From positions 1-17,506 of the forward strand of contig JAUNRP010000013.1 of assembly GCA_030544165.1 (NCBI GenBank): DNA of 17,506 bases, read 5' to 3'. The stretch is from a bacterium (GTDB lineage: Bacteria; Actinomycetota; Actinomycetes; Actinomycetales; Actinomycetaceae). The position numbers were made by a program, and so were the translations under genes. Within the stretch, counting starts at the first letter, position 1. Each line of letters opens with the position of its first letter. Below are positions 15,206-17,506 of this stretch, one piece after another. Under the pieces are notes generated by a model that was not told the origin of the DNA, did no database searches, and was given only the letters and a program-made list of their open reading frames with translations.

Positions 15206-16678
15206 TCAGTAGACGAAGCTCATCGGGGCCTCGGAGCCGTCCGACGCCTCCGGAACCGTGTTGGTGGGATTCTCGATGCCCTCCTTCGTGTAGCGCCGCA
15301 TCAGGGCGAACCACACCACGCCGAGCGCGGCGTAGAGCAGGGTGAAGAGGATCATCGAGGTGAGGACCGTGCCGGCCCCCACCGTGGTGGAGACGCCATC
15401 GGCCGTGAGCATGTACACCTGGTCCACCGGGCTCAGCGGGTTCGGGTGCACCACCCAGGGCTGGCGGCCCATCTCGGTGAAGATCCAGCCGAACGAGTTG
15501 GCCACGAACGGCATGGGGATCGCGACGAGGCCGAGGGTGGCCAGCCAGCTCTTGTCCGTCACCTGCTTCTTGCGCAGGTACCACAGGCCCGCGATCGAGA
15601 GTGCTGCGGAGAAGGCCGCGAACCCGATCATGAGGCGGAAGGACCAGTAGGTCACCACCAGGGAGGGGGTGTACTCCACGTCCTCGCCGAACTGCGCGGA
15701 GTAGCGCTCCTCGTAGAGCTCCTCGATGTCCTGGGTGCCGGGCAGCGGATCGGTGAAGTTGCCGTGCGCGAGCCAGGAGGTGACGCCCGGGATCTGGAGG
15801 ATGTGCTGCACGTTCTCCGGATCGTTGGTGAGATCGCCGATCGCGAGGAGGGAGAACGGCACGGGGCCGCCGTCATCGCGGAAGTGGCCCTCCGCGGCGG
15901 ACATCTTCATGGGCTGCTGCTGGTACATCAGCTTGGCCTGGACGTCACCGGTGCCGATCACGGCGAGGCCGGAGATGATGATCGTGACGAGGCCCATCAT
16001 GGCGGCCGGCCGCCACGTGGTGCGGGCGGTCTCGGTGTCCCCGGCGCGCACCGAGCGCACGATCCACCACACGGAGATTCCGGCCAGGAAGGTGCCCGCG
16101 GTGAGGAACGCGGCCGTCACCACATGGGTGAACGCGGCGATCGCGGTGGGGTTCGTGATGAGCGCGAAGAAGTCCACCAGTTCGGCGCGGCCCTTCTCCG
16201 GGTTGAACTCGGCGCCCACGGGGTGCTGCATGAAGGAGTTGGCCACGAGGATCCAGTAGGCGGAGAGGTTCACGCCGATCGCCGCGCACCAGATGGAGGC
16301 GAGGTGGAGTGCCTTCGGGAGGCGGTTCCAGCCGAAGATCCACAGGCCCAGGAAGGTGGACTCGAGGAAGAACGCGGCGAGGGCCTCGATCGCGAGCGGC
16401 GCGCCGAAGATGTCACCCACCATCCGGGAGTACTCGGACCAGTTCATCCCGAACTGGAACTCCTGGACGATTCCGGTGGCCACGCCGAGGGCGAAGTTGA
16501 TGATGAGGAGCTTGCCGAAGAACTTCGTCAGCTTCAGCCAGTGCTCCTTGCCGGTGCGGTGGTAGATGGTCTGCATCACCGCCACGAGGGGTGTCAGGCC
16601 AATGGTGAGGGGCACCAGGATGAAGTGGTAGACGGTGGTGATACCGAATTGCCACCGCGCGAGGTCGAGTGCTTCCAC
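15206..16678 (-). CDS. cydA: Cytochrome bd ubiquinol/menaquinol oxidase subunit I
   Basis: A 490-residue heme-bearing catalytic subunit that oxidises quinol and reduces oxygen to water with high affinity. Conserved residues are H18 (TTVYHF) and H185 (AAFTHVV), heme ligands in this family, E98 and E106 around heme b595/d, and M403 followed by the hallmark GRQPW (404-408). The quinol loop after GTGDVQAKLM is short, making the protein shorter than E. coli CydA (522). I place the start at GTG 16678 because GGAGG (16689-16685) sits 6 bp upstream and the protein then begins MEALDLARWQFG like its relatives. An ATG at 16705 would add nine residues but has no ribosome-binding site. It is the first gene of a five-gene operon ending in the kinase. 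Confidence 0.95.
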   Translation of the reverse strand: MEALDLARWQFGITTVYHFILVPLTIGLTPLVAVMQTIYHRTGKEHWLKLTKFFGKLLIINFALGVATGIVQEFQFGMNWSEYSRMVGDIFGAPLAIEALAAFFLESTFLGLWIFGWNRLPKALHLASIWCAAIGVNLSAYWILVANSFMQHPVGAEFNPEKGRAELVDFFALITNPTAIAAFTHVVTAAFLTAGTFLAGISVWWIVRSVRAGDTETARTTWRPAAMMGLVTIIISGLAVIGTGDVQAKLMYQQQPMKMSAAEGHFRDDGGPVPFSLLAIGDLTNDPENVQHILQIPGVTSWLAHGNFTDPLPGTQDIEELYEERYSAQFGEDVEYTPSLVVTYWSFRLMIGFAAFSAALSIAGLWYLRKKQVTDKSWLATLGLVAIPMPFVANSFGWIFTEMGRQPWVVHPNPLSPVDQVYMLTADGVSTTVGAGTVLTSMILFTLLYAALGVVWFALMRRYTKEGIENPTNTVPEASDGSEAPMSFVY

Positions 16679-16725
16679 GAACTGCCTCCGGATACGCAGG
16701 AACATTGTGAAAATCTGGTGAAATC

Positions 16726-16731
16726 AAACTA
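16726..16731 (-). promoter_or_regulatory. Putative -10 element of the cyd operon
   Basis: TAGTTT on the minus strand (16731-16726) fits the actinobacterial TANNNT -10 pattern. It starts 22 bp after the Dev box, with no TTGACA-like -35, as expected for an activator-dependent promoter where DevR overlaps the -35 region. Transcription would begin near 16719, giving a leader of about 40 nt before the cydA GTG. Confidence 0.5.
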
Positions 16732-16753
16732 TCGGGGTGCCGAATTTCCGCAC

Positions 16754-16767
16754 GGGACGTAAGTCCC
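16754..16767 (-). promoter_or_regulatory. Dev box (DevR/DosR-type binding site) upstream of cydA
   Basis: On the minus strand the core is GGGACTTACGTCCC, flanked by G on both sides. The mycobacterial Dev box core is GGGACTWWAGTCCC (recalled consensus), so 13 of 14 positions match, and both flanking S positions match too. The site lies 22 bp upstream of the putative -10, which would centre it near -41/-42, the position typical of DevR class II activation. A DevR-like regulator with the conserved recognition helix and a DevS-like kinase are both encoded in this window. I found no second good site by eye in the window; only a weak GGGAC half-site (minus strand, around 16856-16852) occurs further upstream. 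Confidence 0.75.
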
Positions 16768-16826
16768 CGGCCTGGGCCCGCGTGATGGCTCACCATCTGG
16801 GCGGATAGGGGATCGTGACCAGCCTG

Positions 16827-16835
16827 TGACATACT
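16827..16835 (+). promoter_or_regulatory. Possible extended -10 promoter for the rne-like gene
   Basis: TGACATACT (16827-16835) is an extended -10 type sequence (TGN followed by CATACT). No convincing -35 lies upstream. Transcription would start near 16842, giving a leader of nearly 180 nt to GTG 17020 and placing this promoter back to back with the cyd promoter. Confidence 0.35.
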
Positions 16836-16922
16836 GGGTTTCGGTGATCCGGTCCCACCCGGCCGCGATCCCGGTACACCTGATGCGCCACTCACGGTGC
16901 CGCTGCAGACGGTGTGTACAGA

Positions 16923-17023
16923 CATCGTGAACGATGAGAGATTTCCGTCGCTAGCCGACGATTGAGCACGCGGGGTCCGGCAGGGGTGAGCCGGAGGCCC
17001 GCGGGAAACGGAAGTACCCGTGG
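16923..17023 (+). promoter_or_regulatory. Structured 5' leader with four tandem stem-loops
   Basis: Four consecutive inverted repeats occupy this stretch. They are CATCG/CGATG with a TGAA loop (16923-16936); CGTCG/CGACG with a 5-nt loop (16946-16960); CCGGC/GCCGG with an 8-nt loop (16977-16994); and CCGCGGG/CCCGTGG, 7 bp with one G-U pair and an 11-nt loop (16999-17023). The last stem contains the GTG start codon (17020-17022), and its loop contains the likely Shine-Dalgarno GGAAG (17010-17014). RNase E is known in enterobacteria to control its own mRNA through a structured leader; a similar role here is inference. Confidence 0.45.
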
Positions 17024-17506
17024 CCGAGGACCAGACCACCACCGAACCCACCACAGGCGAGGGCGCCGCTCCCGAGCAGGGGGCAGGCGAGAAGAAGGCA
17101 CCGCGCGCGCGCAGCACCCGGAGCAGGGCCTCACGCGCCGCGGCCCCGCTGTTCTCCGCGAGCGACTCGGACGGCGCGGAGGCTCCCGCGGAGCCGGAGG
17201 CGCCCCGCCTCGCCGCCGCCTCCCTCCTCTTCCAGGCGCCGGACCTCTCCGCCGCCCCGCCCCGCCGCACCCGCGCGAAGGCCGCCCCGGCGCAGGAGCC
17301 CGACGACGCTGCAGACGACGAGGCGTCGCAGGACGACGCGCAGAAGGGCGGCCGACAGCAGGGCCAGCAGAAGTCCCAGCCGAAGCAGAACCAGCGCGGC
17401 CAGCAGAAGAGGGGCGCGCAGAAGCAGGGACAGGACCAGCAGGAGAAGCCGGAGCGCACGGGCACGGAGTCGGACGACTCCGCGGGCCAGGACTCCGAGG
17501 GCTCGG
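17020..17506 (+). CDS. rne: Probable ribonuclease E/G, disordered N-terminal part (cut by window edge)
   Basis: From GTG 17020 the frame stays open for 162 codons to the window end. The visible part is low-complexity and probably disordered: an acidic/Thr-rich start (MAEDQTTTEPTTGEG), a basic patch (KKAPRARSTRSRASRAAAP), the segment LLFQAPDLSAAPPRRTRAKA, an acidic run, and a Gln/Lys/Arg-rich tract of QQG and QQK units. FQAP followed by Pro and Arg-rich sequence is typical of the long N-terminal extensions of actinobacterial RNase E/G, and the catalytic S1 and nuclease domains would lie beyond the edge. None of the catalytic part is visible, so the call rests on composition and this motif. GGAAG (17010-17014) is the likely ribosome-binding site. 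Another RNA-associated protein with a disordered tail is possible. Confidence 0.6.
   Translation, partial: MAEDQTTTEPTTGEGAAPEQGAGEKKAPRARSTRSRASRAAAPLFSASDSDGAEAPAEPEAPRLAAASLLFQAPDLSAAPPRRTRAKAAPAQEPDDAADDEASQDDAQKGGRQQGQQKSQPKQNQRGQQKRGAQKQGQDQQEKPERTGTESDDSAGQDSEGS

Noticed and set aside
16679..16705. ATG at 16705 as the cydA start
   Set aside because: It has no Shine-Dalgarno and adds nine residues not seen in CydA relatives; GTG 16678 has GGAGG 6 bp upstream.
1..17506. tRNA or rRNA genes, CRISPR arrays, insertion sequences, prophage or toxin-antitoxin genes
   Set aside because: No cloverleaf-like sequences, regularly spaced repeats, transposase motifs or phage genes were seen; nearly all of the window is covered by recognised chromosomal genes.

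Overview
This window reads as a chromosomal segment of a high-GC Gram-positive bacterium (Actinomycetota). The evidence is GC-rich DNA with strong G/C third-position bias, many GTG starts, tight 4-bp GTGA overlaps between genes, and a gene order (rpmB, DAK2 protein, recG, rsmD, coaD, SepIVA-like coiled coil, DUF177, rnc, mutM) that is a classic actinobacterial housekeeping block. In M. tuberculosis the same order exists but, as I recall, is split by the PDIM lipid locus. The genus cannot be named from the sequence alone.

Left edge (1-600): the N-terminus of a lipoprotein with a Pro/Thr/Glu-rich stalk runs off the edge on the minus strand. It is followed by rpmB (L28, four-cysteine zinc form, minus strand), which has a recognisable promoter, leader hairpin and terminator.

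Middle (727-8911, plus strand): nine tightly packed genes that could be one transcription unit: DAK2/FakA-like kinase, recG, rsmD, coaD, a DivIVA/SepIVA-like coiled coil, DUF177, rnc, mutM, and last a NarL/FixJ response regulator very like mycobacterial DevR/DosR. No rpmF gene lies between DUF177 and rnc, and no smc follows mutM.

Right (16731-8944, minus strand): a cytochrome bd operon, cydA-cydB-cydD-cydC, with a GAF-GAF histidine kinase of the DevS/DosT type as its last gene, directly abutting the cydC stop codon. The kinase and regulator genes converge with only 32 bp between them.

The point of most interest is the wiring of this block. The kinase keeps the His and Tyr that align with the heme proximal ligand and distal residue of DevS/DosT. 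It also has Gly at the position that separates DosT (Gly, oxygen sensor) from DosS (Glu). The regulator's recognition helix carries the AEKTVKN sequence of DevR. A nearly perfect Dev box (GGGACTTACGTCCC on the minus strand, one mismatch to GGGACTWWAGTCCC) lies 22 bp upstream of a -10-like TAGTTT in front of cydA. I infer an oxygen-responsive DevRS circuit that directly induces the high-affinity oxidase and its own sensor, while the regulator is supplied from a housekeeping operon.

Right edge (16800-17506, plus strand): a divergent gene begins at 17020. It looks like the long disordered N-terminus of an RNase E/G protein, preceded by a leader with four consecutive potential stem-loops, the last of which encloses the start codon.
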